Shown: positions 1 through 11,674 of the stretch, piece after piece
Position numbering within the stretch: the stretch's first letter is position 1
How the letters are laid out: every line of letters begins with the position of its first letter
Assembly (NCBI RefSeq): GCF_010183535.1
Contig: NC_071328.1
Coordinates: 6,386,001-6,450,000, forward strand
DNA: 64,000 nucleotides
Source: Caenorhabditis remanei
Taxonomy: Eukaryota > Nematoda > Chromadorea > Rhabditida > Rhabditidae
Reading direction: 5' to 3'
Translations under genes and position numbers: made by a program
The notes under the pieces: model-generated
Told to the model about the DNA's origin: nothing
Database searches by the model: none
What the model saw: only the letters and a program-made list of their open reading frames with translations

Positions 1-433
1 TATGGAAGAACACGATCACGATAGACGTAGTTGCACACTTCACCGTTGAGCTTCTTTGTGCAAGTTGGCCAGAAAATGCAGCTGTCTGGATCTGAGTAGC
101 AGATGAGGGCGAGAGCGATGAAGAAGATTCCAGAACATATGTGACATGGTCTGGAATAAGAGCATTGTTGACTAGATTTGATTTTATAATGTTACAATCG
201 GGCTAAATCTTGTAGAACCCGGAAAGCTCTACGAAGAACTCGTCTTTTGAAAATCTCAGCTGACCGACTCGAAGAATATACAATTTTTGATAACATCTTA
301 TCACTTACCGTCTTTCAAGGAAGAAACCGACGATATAGAACCACATAAACAGCGCCTGTTCCACTAGGAAGATTGGATGAATCCAGTGCTTCGGAATCAG
401 AAGCACCGGTATCAGCCATTGGAGGCAGTACAT
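1..433 (-). CDS. BLCAP-like small membrane protein (3' end outside window)
   Basis: Exons on the minus strand are 433-309 and 150 to beyond base 1, joined in phase across an AG|GT intron. The protein begins MYCLQWLIPVLLIPK and continues to LERRPCHICSG, then a second hydrophobic stretch ending LICYSD. The start, the two transmembrane helices and the ER(K/R)PC-IC motif match bladder cancer-associated protein (BLCAP), a conserved roughly 87-residue membrane protein of poorly known function. The start at 433 is chosen because family members begin MYCLQWL and an acceptor-like TTTTCAG lies nine bases upstream, fitting SL trans-splicing. An upstream ATG at 556 could add MGSFPSK through a 13-nt exon but is less likely. 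After the second helix the nematode protein diverges and runs off the window. Divergent to the WDTC1-like gene. Confidence 0.8.
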
Positions 434-831
434 TTTACTGGCTGAAAACGGAATTTTAAAATCAAAACAGAAGGAGCAAGAGCAAATTAGAGTAAAAGTA
501 TAGAAAGTTGAGTAAAGCACAAAACGAATCCACAGTATCTTACGGAAGGAACCCATGAAAAATGAGAAAATGCAAGGAAAAAATTTCTGAGATTCCCTGT
601 GCAGTCTGGCGTGGCCGTGTTTGCGTATAAAGCCGTAGAGCTCACGACACTTCTTTCCACGATGTTCTGGCTGAAATCGTTCCAAAATTCGGTGACTTTT
701 CTAATGATAAATCATCTATTTCTCAGCTGAATTGCTCATGTCTTGCTCTATCTGAATACACGCTTACAAGATGTTTACGACATTTGACTTAAGTGCTAAT
801 AAAGAGTTGAAAACAAGCATTGTTTTCAGGT
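434..831. promoter_or_regulatory. Shared 5' region of BLCAP-like and WDTC1-like genes
   Basis: About 400 bases separate two divergent start codons (433 minus, 832 plus). Acceptor-like TTTCAG sites sit next to both starts, as expected for trans-spliced outrons. I see no specific transcription-factor site that I can defend. Confidence 0.4.
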
Positions 832-3271
832 ATGATCAGCGCAATAGAGAGAAAATGTGAAAGATTGAGATTTGGATCACTCTTCCCAGATATTTTGAAC
901 GAGGATCGATTGGTCGATTCATTGGAATGCTTTCAGACTCTTGAAGTGGGTAACTCATGAGAAAATTGGATTTAAAAATAGTTCAAAAACGTTTCACCTG
1001 CAACAAAATCGTTAGTTTCTAAATTCAAGTTTCGAATGAAAGAAATAGAAAAAAGCGAGAAAGTTCTTTGTGTTGAAAATGATACAAAACATGCAACTTC
1101 TGAATCTTCTATCAAAGGAAGCTTCAGAAAGCGAAACAAAAAGCAGTAGTGAAAAGTAGAAGAAATAGTAGGTTTCGAAGCTATTTATACAATGTCCTCA
1201 GCGTCATAATCTTAATCTATGGGTAGGATTAGAGTTGGGGGAAATAAAGGAATACATGGGCGTGATCAGAAAGTGGGCGGAGTCTATTCTGTAGGATCTG
1301 CAGGAGTCATAAAAGGTGTTCGATGAAATCAACATGTTAACGTAAGCATTACTTCAAGTCAACGCCAGAAAGCTATACAAGTATTAAATTTATACACAAC
1401 TTTATTAAATTTTCAGGGACATTCTGGTTGTGTAAATACTCTTCGTTGGAACAAAACGGGTACAATTCTTGCCTCAGGATCAGATGATCGAACAGTAAAA
1501 CTGTGGAGAGCCGGTGAAGAAAAACACAGTTTGGATACGGGACACGAGGGAAATGTGTTCGCTGTAGAATTTCTGCCTAGTTCAGATGATAGAAAATTGG
1601 TAACGGGTGCGGCTGATCACGTGGTTTTTTTGCATGATATTGAGACAAATACGAATAGAAAATGGGAAGTTGAAGGAAGAGTAAAACGAATTTGTACACT
1701 TGAACATGATCCAACACTTTGGTGGGCGGCTGTAGAGGATCCAAAAGGAGTTCAGTAAGTAGTTTTTACAAGTTGTTTTAGAATTATATTCATTTTACAG
1801 TCAATTCGATACTCGTCTCGAAGAGCCAGAAGCTATAATTCAAGGACCAGAGACAAATGGAGAAGTGAGAGATGTAAAGTCTGTGGCAGTTTCTGAGGCT
1901 AAGCCTCATTTGGTTAGATTCTTAAAATTCGTCGAATAAATGAATGTTTTCTTTTTTCAGATTGTTGTAGGATTTGATGAAACCGCGGTTCGTCTCTACG
2001 ACCGTCGCAATTTTGAAGCACCAGTTTTAACTTTTAACCCTTGTGAGTTTTAGTGCATATGTGATTTAGAGAAATCTATATTAAACTTCAGTGTATACCA
2101 GTCCACTCGACTATCATGCAACCCACGTGGCATTCAACAAAGAAGGAACAGAAGTAGTCGTAAATCATGGATGTGGTGGTGGTGTCTACGTCTTCTCAGT
2201 GAATTCATCAGAAGATCCGAAAGTGATGGAACGATTTCATGCTGTTCTTGATCAACCAAGAGAACCAGTCATTTCTTCACAAGCACTTCCACACGCAGAC
2301 CTTCGAGAAATCGGTTCCTCAGCGATTCGTGGAAAACAATTTAATCAAGCAATCGATTACTACTCCGATCTCATTCATCGCAATGATCCAGAGCGTGCAT
2401 TCAGAAGTGTATGCCATTCGAATCGTGCCACTGCGATGCTTCTTCGTCGTCATCGTGGTGACACATATGCATGCATCAGAGATTGTGTGAAAGCACTTGA
2501 AATTCATCGTGGAAATTCAAAAGCATTGTTCCGTTTGGTCAAAAGTTTCACTACAATGGAAGAAGCTGATTTGGCTAGAAAGTGTATTCAAAAATTCAAA
2601 GAGTGGTTTCCGGGTGATAAGAGTGGAATGATGACCAAGATGGAGAATGAAGTTAACCAGGTTGATAGATTATTTTTGAGGCACATCCGGAAATGTGATA
2701 GTTTGGTTGTTTCAGATTACCAATGGTGAAAATCATGAAACAGAACCCGTTGAAGGTACCGTTGACTACCAGCAGAGATTCTGTGGAAGCACAAATCATC
2801 AAACGGATATTAAAGAGGCGAATTTCTTTGGATCGAGAGATCAGTATATTGGTAAGTACAGAGGTTATTTGCTCTGAACGTTTGACTCTAAAAAAAAAGA
2901 AGTTTTTGAGTGAAAGTAACTTTTTCAAATGTTAAAATCAGTTACTTTCAGTGGCCGGTTCCGATTGTGGTCACATGTACATTTGGAATCGTGACACTTC
3001 GAAACTTCAAGGAATCTGGAGAGCTGATGATCATATTCTGAATATTGTTCAACCTCATCCTAATCAATTCATGCTCGCCTCGTCTGGAATCGATGACGAT
3101 ATTGTCTTATGGCAACCACTTCTTGACAGATCAGATGATTATGAAAGTCGTCATATTAGTGATCCATTTGAGTTTATCGAGAAGAGACGAGAAGAAAGAT
3201 TCGGTGCCGGATTCCAGCTTAGTCTTCTTCGTGATATTACAAGAAGAGAGGGTCAATGTGTTCAATCTTAA
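832..3271 (+). CDS. WDTC1/adipose-like WD40-TPR protein (DCAF type)
   Basis: Predicted exons 832-945, 1417-1754, 1801-1912, 1961-2042, 2092-2660, 2716-2851 and 2952-3271 join in phase to 556 residues, slightly shorter than human WDTC1. N-terminal WD40 repeats include GHSGCVNTLRWNKTG, SGSDDRTVKLW and a GHEGNVFAVEFLP repeat; a TPR-like middle follows (about residues 250-380, NRATAMLLRR..DCVKALEIHRGNSKALFRL). The C-terminal WD repeats contain the family signature DIKEANFFGS..QYIVAGSD.GHMYIW. WDTC1/adipose proteins are substrate receptors of the CUL4-DDB1 ubiquitin ligase and regulate fat storage in flies and mammals; the role here is inferred. The start codon follows an acceptor-like TTTTCAG by two bases, fitting SL trans-splicing. 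Tail-to-tail with bre-4. Confidence 0.9.
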
Positions 3272-3616
3272 TCTATTAATTATCTCTAATTCCCGATGAT
3301 TCATTCTGTTCCAGTTCCTTCTAGATACATGTATATATGTTATAGTTCCCCCATAATGCGTTCGCTTTCCAAAGATTCTCTAGCTTCAATCGTGTAGGTA
3401 TTCTTTTGTATTTTTCAATAATGAAAATTCATTTGTATCCAGAAGTAGAACAATAACCCGATGAGAAGTGGTTGGATGGGAGAAAAATGTAACAAAAGAA
3501 AAGCATTTGTGAAGAAACCCGGTAAGAAATTTTGGGAAATTGGAAAACGGAAAAGAACTATACGAATGGCAAAGAGGAGGCAGATGTATATTCAGAATAA
3601 ATGGAAAAAAGTTAAT
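3272..3616. other. Convergent 3' intergenic region
   Basis: 345 bases between the stop codons of the WDTC1-like gene and bre-4. It holds the two 3' UTRs and purine-rich sequence. No further gene seen. Confidence 0.5.
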
Positions 3617-5534
3617 TTAGAAACACGTTGGGAAATCTTTCCTCAGCTCTCGTCGACAATCCTTTTCAAGTAAATCGACAACTGCTCTCGTGTACAACGG
3701 CTTCAGATCCAATTTTACTAATTTATACTTGAGAGAACTGAGACCGTCACGTGTCCAACGACGTTTTGTTTGACCCATTATTTTGTATCGACATCTGAAA
3801 ATAGATGTCAATGTAATTTTTGTCATTTTAATTTAACAATCTTACTTATTAACAGGGTTCGTCGCTTCTGTCGAGTGTTTGATCATTTTATAACGTGCAA
3901 TTTGTGCAGGATATCTGGAAACTTTGAGTCCGGCCATCGACGTCCGCGTTGCTAGATCGTCATCTTCACCGCCCCATCCCCAGAAATCATTCGAAAATCC
4001 ATTGATCTTTTTAACATGTTCTTGTGTTAAAGCACTGATACCGCCGAATATTGTAGAGTAGGGAAGTCTAGAAAAATGATAGTTCTATACTGTATGTTTC
4101 CCTTCTTTCGTATTTTTTGACAGCATCTATAACTTACTTGTAATCAAACTTATCAATAGCTACACTCATATGACGTGGCTGGATCGGACACGTGTACAGA
4201 TTACGATCGTCCTCCGGTAATAAATCGACGTCGTGAAAAATGAAACACTGCCACGGATACAGACGAGACGCGACGTCGTAGCCAACGTTCATGAGCTGTA
4301 ATAGATAAGCTAGCTACTTTTCAGCTCCTTCAATCTTTATTTTTATAGATTCAGGCTCCAAACTTTCCCTCATTCTTCCCTTTCTTTGCATCCATTTTCA
4401 AATACACCTCTATTATCTCAACTTCTCTCCCATAGTTTATAACTTCCTGTCTCTTTATATCTTCTCATTTTTCTCTCTCCCTATTACTCAACAAAAACGT
4501 AAACTATACAAACCTTTCCCCTATTAAATGTCTGATTGGCAATTTGCTCGACGACAATTATTGCATAGTCTAGTTGTTGTTTGGCGAGAAGTGAGTGCAA
4601 GTTGTGAAGCATTATTCTGAAAATTTGACACCATTAGTTTTTCTCTCTTTTTCTCATTCACCTCAAATGCGCTTCTCGATCTCTATACGGAACAATAACT
4701 GCGACTCGATGACGTGCAATACATTCGTCCGGAATTCCGTGCCCTCCTGTATGTACATCCGGATAGATCTTTTCGAGTGTCGCAAAATCGGGCTCATCAA
4801 GAAAGACACGTATTGGACCGACGAGATGTGGAGGTGTCTGGTTACAAAATGGCTTCGTTTGGTTGTCAGTGAAGAGGATGGGTCGGACGTCTGGAAATAT
4901 GAGAGGATTTTGAAGGAGGAATGGTGGAATAGAGGAAGAAAGCGAGGTCAAATTCCATCGATAGAGAGCGGAGATTAAAAGAAAAACGGGTGAATTATAG
5001 AGCCAAACAGTGGCTGGAATTATTTTGAAGTTTTTATTAAAGACCCTTTACCTCTAAAATTAAAATAAGTATACGAACCTTCTAAAAAAGACGTCTGATT
5101 GACTTCAGAAATAGGCGAGAACGTCGAATTCCACGTATCCAACAAATCATATGAAGTGGATGCCGTGTTTCCCAAAACTGCTTCCATCGCATCTACGTCA
5201 GCTATCAGTGTGGATGAACCAATTGAGAAGTTCTCGTAAAGAGAGGGGGCCTGGAAAACTTTGTGTTTGAATGATTTCGTCGTCAAGAATTAAGTCTTCT
5301 TCAAGTTCAACCTCGAATGCTTTGTGTCATATAAAAGTTTCAAAAAGTATTTAATGCCAAAGCTTTTTTTAATCTAAAACAAACTTTTTCAGTCAACTTC
5401 TGAATGCGTATTTCCTATAAAAATAGTTTTTCTATGAAAATCACCTTATAAATCATTGTATGAACGAGTAAAAGGGCGGCGCAGAGAACGAAAAATGTTT
5501 TGAGTTTGGCAACTGCCAAATGACGAAGAGCCAT
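3617..5534 (-). CDS. bre-4: Beta-1,4-N-acetylgalactosaminyltransferase BRE-4 orthologue
   Basis: Seven exons (5534-5445, 5250-5079, 5013-4662, 4616-4514, 4295-4138, 4067-3846, 3794-3617) join in phase to 424 residues. A short cytoplasmic tail and one hydrophobic signal anchor (about residues 12-28) are followed by a stem and a GT7 catalytic domain. This shows VAVIVPYRDREAHLR, the NRGKLMNVGYD segment, the DVD metal motif in FHDVDLLPEDD, and WGWGGEDDDLATR. C. elegans bre-4 adds GalNAc to arthro-series glycolipids in the Golgi; these glycolipids are the receptors for Bt Cry5B, and loss gives Bt resistance. A donor-like GTAAGT near 6340 and an acceptor at 5571 (minus strand) suggest an additional 5' UTR exon. 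Confidence 0.93.
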
Positions 5535-7136
5535 CGATCATGAGTGACGGAGGAGCACGTGGAGAACCTGAAGAAAAGAAAAGTTTAATTTAATTTCGAA
5601 TGAAAAAAAGTGGGAAAATTCAATTTTTCGAGAGAAGTGGTGATCAGAGATAAATATTTGGAAGGCATACAGCTGATCAACTTTGCAACTTTTGAGTTTC
5701 TGGTGTAAAATTGAAAATTATGGTTTGGTTATGATGAGATGTTCAAATTAAAATGTCAAATGAAATTCTATAGCCTGTTCGAAAATATAAGCAGACAGCT
5801 TTATAATTCTCTCGTCAAAAAAGTAGTTTATCAGCGGAAAACTAACCTATTAACTGGAATTCTACAAAAATTGCAGATTTAATGCCGGACGTGACAAAAA
5901 TTTTAAGTGTTTATTTGATTGTTAACGTGCTCTGTTGAAATTCACGTTAAAAAAGATAGTTGAATTTCCGAAATGAAGACTTTTGGTTTCTTGCAGAACC
6001 AGCGTTCAATCAATCTTCTCTTTCATTTTTTTAATAAAAAAAATAATATATAATGTAGGTTTTTTTAAGCTCAAGTATATCAAAAAACTTGAACATTGAA
6101 TGTGACTCATCCTATACAAAATTTTGAAGTTTTAAAGAAATTCTTGACACATCTCTTCTTGATTTGGTAAATTTACAATTGATTTTCTACGGCTTCAACT
6201 ATTTATGGGTTTCCAAAAAGCTTTCTCGCCATAATTCCCAATAAAAAGAGAAGCAGGTATCATTAGGCGACACACATCATCAATTTTCTCTCCTTCTCCG
6301 AACACTTATTTGTTTATTTGGGTCGTGGAATCTACTTACCTTCATCCGATCGACAAATGTGTATAAATTGGGCGGAGACTCTGAAAAAATGAGGCTCAAT
6401 AATAAGAAAATGATTCATTAAAAAAGTAATATAAAAAAGAAGTTATTGATTTGAATATTGTTATATGTATAGAAGAAAAGAAACCAGAAAAAGGGAAGAA
6501 ATGTGTTCAGTTTCGCTTTTTCTCTTCTACTTTCCCACTTTTTCTTTCGAAGACACGCAGAGAGAAAAAGAGGAAAAGGAAAATTTGAGAGTATATGGCT
6601 GGGAAAAACGGAGAGTTTTAGACCTCTTCCACCTATTTTCTTGCGAAATATTACAGCGTTTTATCCACTTTCCTATTTAAAAATGCACTTATGTTTGAAT
6701 TTTTGATGTGATTAATTTTTCCGAGATATGAGAGAGTGTGCAGGTCAGAGAGACGCAGTGAAAAGCAAGCGCGCTTTATTGATGTTCGTGTTCTGAAAAA
6801 TTATTCATGTTCTGTTCTGAAACATGTTCTGAAAAATTATTCCATTTTCGTCACTTTCCATTCTGCCTGCTTGAAATAATTTTCCCCTGATTTCAATAAT
6901 AATAGCAATGGCGTGTTTCTGAAATGTTCTTTAAAATCATACTTTTCTATCGAAAATCATCAATTTGCATCTGGAACATGTCTAAAATCAGTTGCTACTC
7001 GCGAGTACTCTAAACTACGTTCTTTTTAATGTATCTTATCTGAAAAAACTCGTCTAATTTTTAACATCACGGTTTCAGAGTAATTGGAAACCAATTAACC
7101 TAATCAACAGTGTAGGGCAATCAAAAGTTCATCAAA
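5535..7136. promoter_or_regulatory. Divergent intergenic region between bre-4 and the CCDC124 gene
   Basis: About 1.6 kb of AT-rich sequence. A minus-strand donor (CGGATGAAG|GTAAGT, near 6342) probably ends a bre-4 5' UTR exon. On the plus strand a TTTCAG at about 7078 probably marks the trans-splice acceptor of the CCDC124 gene. The open frames at 6465-6706 look like chance. Confidence 0.4.
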
Positions 7137-8438
7137 ATGCCAAAAAAATTCGCCACTGAAAATCCAAAAGTGACAGCAGCACGAGATCGGAAGGCTACTG
7201 CCAAGAAAGATGAAGCCGAGAAGAAAGCAAAGGTATTTATAACTCTTTAGTCCTGATCTCGATCCAAAAAATCAGTTTTCAGGCCACCGAGGACGCAAAA
7301 TGGGTAGATGATGATAAATTGGCGAATCGGAAGATGCAAAGAAAGGTTACTTTTGTTACAGATTATATTTGATCTTTCAAAAACCTCTTGCTCAAAAAGC
7401 AATGAATTCTAGGAGGAGGACGAAAAAAAGCGTGAAGAAGCTCTTCGTCGAAAAGAGGAGAATAGAAAATTGGTGGAGGAAGAGATGAGTAGTCTTGGAA
7501 ACAAGAAACCAGCTGCTTCGTCTGCTCAAAAGGTCACAAGGTATGAGAGAGAATATGAAAATTTTCATGAAAATGAAGGAATGGGAGAATGTGAAAGTCA
7601 ACGACAAAATCTTGATCGATTTTAGAAACAATAAACAGACTGTTTCCATTTTTCCAGAGCCCATATCCACATCCGCAAAGAGGACGAGGAGCGTATTATG
7701 CGTGAACTCGAAGAGAAACGGAAGCAAGAAGCTCAGAAAATTGAAGTTGCCGGAGAACTTGAGCAAAATTTGAATCAGTTGGAAATTGCGGAAGGAGAAG
7801 CCAGAAATGTGGATGAAGCATTGAGAGTTCTCGGTGATGAGAAAGCAACGGAAGATGATAAACATCCAGAGAAACGAATGAGAGCAGCTTATTTGGTATG
7901 TTTCTCGAATCAAAGATAATGGACTGCTTGCGTAGAAAACGAAATATTGTGTTGAAGTTTGGGTTTTACCCGGGCTGTCAGATCTAGAACAACAGTCTTG
8001 AACTTTATAAAAAACTAAAGAGAGAACGACTCAGCAACGTTTTCTGGCATAACCTCACAGAACAAGCTGAAAACTGCAACTTTTACACAGTTTATGAAGC
8101 AGAATCGTGTCGAATTCTCATAAAATATGACTCTTTGTTAACAATAGCAAGAGAGACGCTTTCTCGATTTTTCAAATGCGAAAATAAACAATTTCCAGGA
8201 GGAAGTATCGACTTTGCACACAGAACAAAAATACTAAAATGTTGCCGAGCTCCAACAATAATAATAAAGATGACTTTAATCTTTATTTTTACAGGCCTTC
8301 GAAGAGAAACGTCTTGCTGAATTGAAGATCAAACATCCAACATTCCGCCTGTCTCAATTGAAACAATTGCTCAAAAAAGAATGGCAAAAGTCCCCGGAGA
8401 ACCCATTGAACGCTCGTATTTTGGCTCTTTCTAAGTGA
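7137..8438 (+). CDS. CCDC124 (coiled-coil ribosome-associated protein) orthologue
   Basis: Exons 7137-7232, 7283-7345, 7413-7540, 7658-7895 and 8295-8438 join in phase to 222 residues, the normal length for CCDC124. The N-terminus MPKKF..EN and the strongly charged coiled coil (Lys/Glu-rich, residues 15-110) match, as does the C-terminal block HPEKRMRAA followed by FRLSQLKQLLKKEW..SPENP. CCDC124/Lso2-type proteins bind non-translating 80S ribosomes near the decoding and GTPase-activation centres and help ribosome recovery; this is family knowledge. The last intron is about 400 bases and shows nothing notable. Confidence 0.92.
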
Positions 8439-9229
8439 TAACTGGATTTCTAGTCTATTGTTTGATTCCTCCTGCCATTTTTATTTTGTCCCTTTCCCTC
8501 GGTTCTTTGAATGTCGATTATTATGGGTTTAAGTATTTTTTCTTTTAGAAATTGTGTTGATTTTATAATTCGTTGGCTTCTAGATGATCGTCATTTTTGA
8601 TAAAAGTTTGGCAAGCTCAAGAGAAGTTACACTAAAATAAATGTAGAGATTCTAGTGGGTTACTGTAATCTAGGTGGAGCAAATTACAGTGACGCAATTA
8701 TACAAAAAACATGTAACGTTGAAAAATTTCGTTTCATTGAAAGGTAGAGGATCAAAGATTGAAAATTGTAAGTTCAAATAGAGGTCATTGGAACATTGAG
8801 TCTTTCCAGAATGACGTCATGGCTAGAAAACGAATCAAATTAATAGATTATTGTTGAAAAATGAATAACGAATCTTCCAAATCAAAGTAGTTGAAATCAT
8901 CGAACTGAATGTAACTAGAAGTGCTCAATTGTATTGCTCTCTTGCGGGAACTAGTTTTCACAGAAATAGAGGGTCAGAAAGTGAGAAACTAACTATGAGC
9001 AAACAGTGAGCAGTTAGTGTATGTGAGCTGGATAAATAGAGATATCTGGACGAACAGACAGACTGGCGAAAAAAGACATGACAATTTCAGAATCCTCCAG
9101 ATTTATTTTCGTAAATTTGTATTATTCTCAGATGATTTTGTAAAAAATGGTAAGATGTTTACATTTGATAAGAGACAAAATATTTGATTTACAACAAAAA
9201 AGCACAAAGTTAAATTCAAAAAACAATCG
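8439..9229. other. Intergenic, nothing recognised
   Basis: 3' flank of the CCDC124 gene up to the edge of the duplicated block. AT-rich; no ORF, RNA gene or repeat that I can support. Confidence 0.4.
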
Positions 9230-10640
9230 AGTTGAGGTAGTTTTGAGTTGGGAAGAAAAAGGAAAATGATTCAACAGTGGTGAAGAGGTAGGAGGAATAG
9301 TATATGTTTTAACAGGCCAGATGAAAAAAGAGAGACTGATTCGTAGATGAGAGCTCTACTCATCCTCATCTTCTCTCTAATCATCGTTCTCCCCCTCCGC
9401 ATCGCCTCTATTGTCTTAGACGTCGTCATCGTCATCCTTCGGGAATCTCTCGTGCCAAACCAAGAATTTGAACACGCAGTCTCTCTGAATAATTGTTGCC
9501 AAGACACCATCTTTACGCACAAAATCCATTCCATCCGAAGTATTGTCATGGAATAATCTGTAAATGATAAATGACTGAATGCATACAGTATTTAAAGAAA
9601 AACAAAGGAGACTCACAACTCGTGAGGGTGAGTCGTGCTGCGAACTTTCGGGTCGAACTTATTTGCTTTGAAAAACCTTGGTATCAAATGGATCGTATCC
9701 ATCAGGTATGATCATCACGAGCCATTGTAATTTCGTGTTATCCGAATTGAGCCATTGATTGACGAATGCTTTCATATCTTCTGGTTTGAGAGTACAATTT
9801 TCCATTCTGATCGTTTCACAATCCATGGAAAGAAGCATTTTTCGAGTGATCCAATTACTGTATTTAAACTTGAGCGCATTGATTCTTAACAAGTACTCAG
9901 GAAGCTTGAACTTTGGTTTCGGATTGACGTAAAACGAGAGATCCTTCGTTACCTCGATTGAGTTCAAAACCGAAAGAATGCCTTCATTGCTGTGTTGTTT
10001 TCTATGTGAAACAAGTGTCAGACGTTCACATTGCTTGATCACATCGATTAAACACTGGACTTCAGAAATCTCTTTTTCTTGGATGTCAATTACGATTTCT
10101 CCAAAAGAAGTATTAAATAGATCAAACAAGTGATTCATGACTGCAGGGACATATTTCAGATCTGATGGAGTGTATACAGTTGCTTTCTCGAATGGTTTTC
10201 TCACAATTTTCATCTCGATTCCATCAACTGTCTTGTTATATTTGCTATCTTTTTTAACCTTTTTCGGGACTACATCTTCATTGAAAGTCCAACATCCCAG
10301 TGTTCTTCCTTTCTTTGACATAACAGACACCTCAGTCGTTTCAGAGAGTTGTACATCAATAGTTGACCCGGATAAAACGAGGTTTGGAGTGGATTTAACC
10401 AATCGGTGAGGAAGTGGAGAGATGGCGGAAAACTCGAATCTGAAATAACGAAATGCAATCAACTGGATTCAAAGTAAGATGAAACTTACAAATCGAGTAC
10501 ACTCAATTTCTGAAGAGATTTTTGAATGACTAGTGGAGGAAGATCAAGAAGTGGAATGTTGAATTTTTTCATTCTTGAATCTCAGAATATGAATGCTGAC
10601 GGAAAGTGCTCATTCGATGAACAAGAAGGAAAGAATGGCC
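9230..10640. repeat. Segmental duplication, copy A, F-box part
   Basis: This stretch matches 34120-35345 at the nucleotide level in the same orientation, starting at GAGTTGAGGTAGTTT in both copies. It includes the F-box gene and its 5' flank (compare GAACAAGAAGGAAAGAATGG with AAACAAGAAGGAAATAATGG). Homology to copy B ends near 10640, just before the PSAT fragment. Confidence 0.75.
9416..10572 (-). pseudogene. F-box/FBA_2-like gene, copy A, frameshifted near its 3' end
   Basis: Exon 1 (10572-10490) encodes MKKFNIPLLDLPPLVIQKSL, the start of a nematode F-box. Exon 2 begins at 10439 and runs open to a TAA at 9659, including QWLNSDNTKLQWL typical of the FBA_2/F-box-associated domain. The expected continuation (FFKANKFDPKVRSTTHPHEL, then an exon from about 9552 with HDNTSDGMDF..VFKFLVWHERF and an Asp-rich tail to 9416) lies in a different frame. 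One extra base near 9676 (ACCAAGGTTT in place of ACCAGGTTT) explains the break. Read as it stands, the protein loses its last 65 or so residues. These proteins are presumed SCF substrate adaptors. A sequencing error at a single base is the main alternative. Confidence 0.7.
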
Positions 10641-10736
10641 TAGTGTAAGGAAAACTTGAGAAAATAATTTTTACGCTCTATTAAAAGAAGTTTGTGCATC
10701 TCACTGTGATTTCGACAATTCAATTCATCTTTTCAG

Positions 10737-11674
10737 GGAAACCACGAACACGCTGATTACATCGTAACTGGAGCATGGTCCTCAAAAGCAGCTGAAGAAG
10801 CTGAAAAGTATATTAAAGTGAAGAAAGTCTTCCAACCATCAAAACCATATGTGACAGTACCAGATCAAGAGAAATGGACACATGATGAGAAGGCTGCATA
10901 TTTGTATTACTGTGCAAACGAAACTGTACACGGAATCGAATTCACACCGACTGCACCAGAATCTCATAATGTTCCACTGATTGCTGATGTTTCAGCAAAC
11001 TTCATGGCTCGTCCATTCGATTTCAAGGATGTGAGAACGAAAATTATTCAATCAATCACTATATCTTATTTTTCAGCACGGTGTTGTATTCGGTGGAGCT
11101 CAAAAGAATCTTGGTGCCGCTGGTCTTAAAATCGTAATTGTTAGAAAAGACTTGATCGGAAAAAAACAAGGAATCACTCCAGCTGTTTTCAGTTATAAAG
11201 AAATAATTGCTAACAACAGCTTGTATAATACACCACCTACTGGAGGGTAAGCAAAGTTTGTATTTCAAAATGGGGATGTAGATAATCGTGATTTCCAGAA
11301 TCTACACTACTAATCTTGTCTTGAAATGGATTAAAGCTAAAGGAGGACTTCAAGCAATTTATGAATTGAATCTCAAAAAGTCTGGATTGATCTATGGAAT
11401 CATTGACAATTCCAATGGATTCTATCATTGTGCTGTTGATAAGAGATACCGTAGTATCATGAATGTTTGCTTCCGAATCGGTGGAGCATCTGGAAACGAT
11501 GAATTGGAGGAGAAGTTCTTGAAAGGAGCCATTGAAAGGAACATGATCAGTTTGAAAGGACATCGATCAGTCGGTGAAATCCGTGCTTCACTTTATAACG
11601 CCATCACATTAGAAGAGACTCAAGTTCTTGCCACGTGGATGAATGAGTTCGAGAAACAATACAACACTAATTAA
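10737..11674 (+). pseudogene. Phosphoserine aminotransferase, 5'-truncated copy
   Basis: Exons 10737-11030, 11077-11246 and 11299-11674 encode 279 in-frame residues matching PSAT from ADYIVTGAWSSKAAEEA to the C-terminus. They include VYYCANETVHG-like YYCANETVHGIEF, the PLP-lysine motif FGGAQKNLG, NNSLYNTPPTGG and LKGHRSVGEIRASLYN. Family members are about 370 residues; the first 95 or so, including the substrate-binding FGPGPAKLP region, are absent. A good TTTTCAG acceptor precedes 10737, but upstream sequence within 100 bases is the 5' flank of the F-box gene. No N-terminal exon exists between the two genes. PSAT catalyses the second step of serine synthesis. The remaining frame is intact, so decay is recent or a shortened product is still made. 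Confidence 0.85.

Noticed and set aside
10583..10640. Possible first exon MNADGKCSFDEQEG for the PSAT fragment
   Set aside because: The same sequence lies upstream of the F-box remnant in copy B, where no PSAT exists. It is F-box flank, and the peptide does not resemble PSAT.
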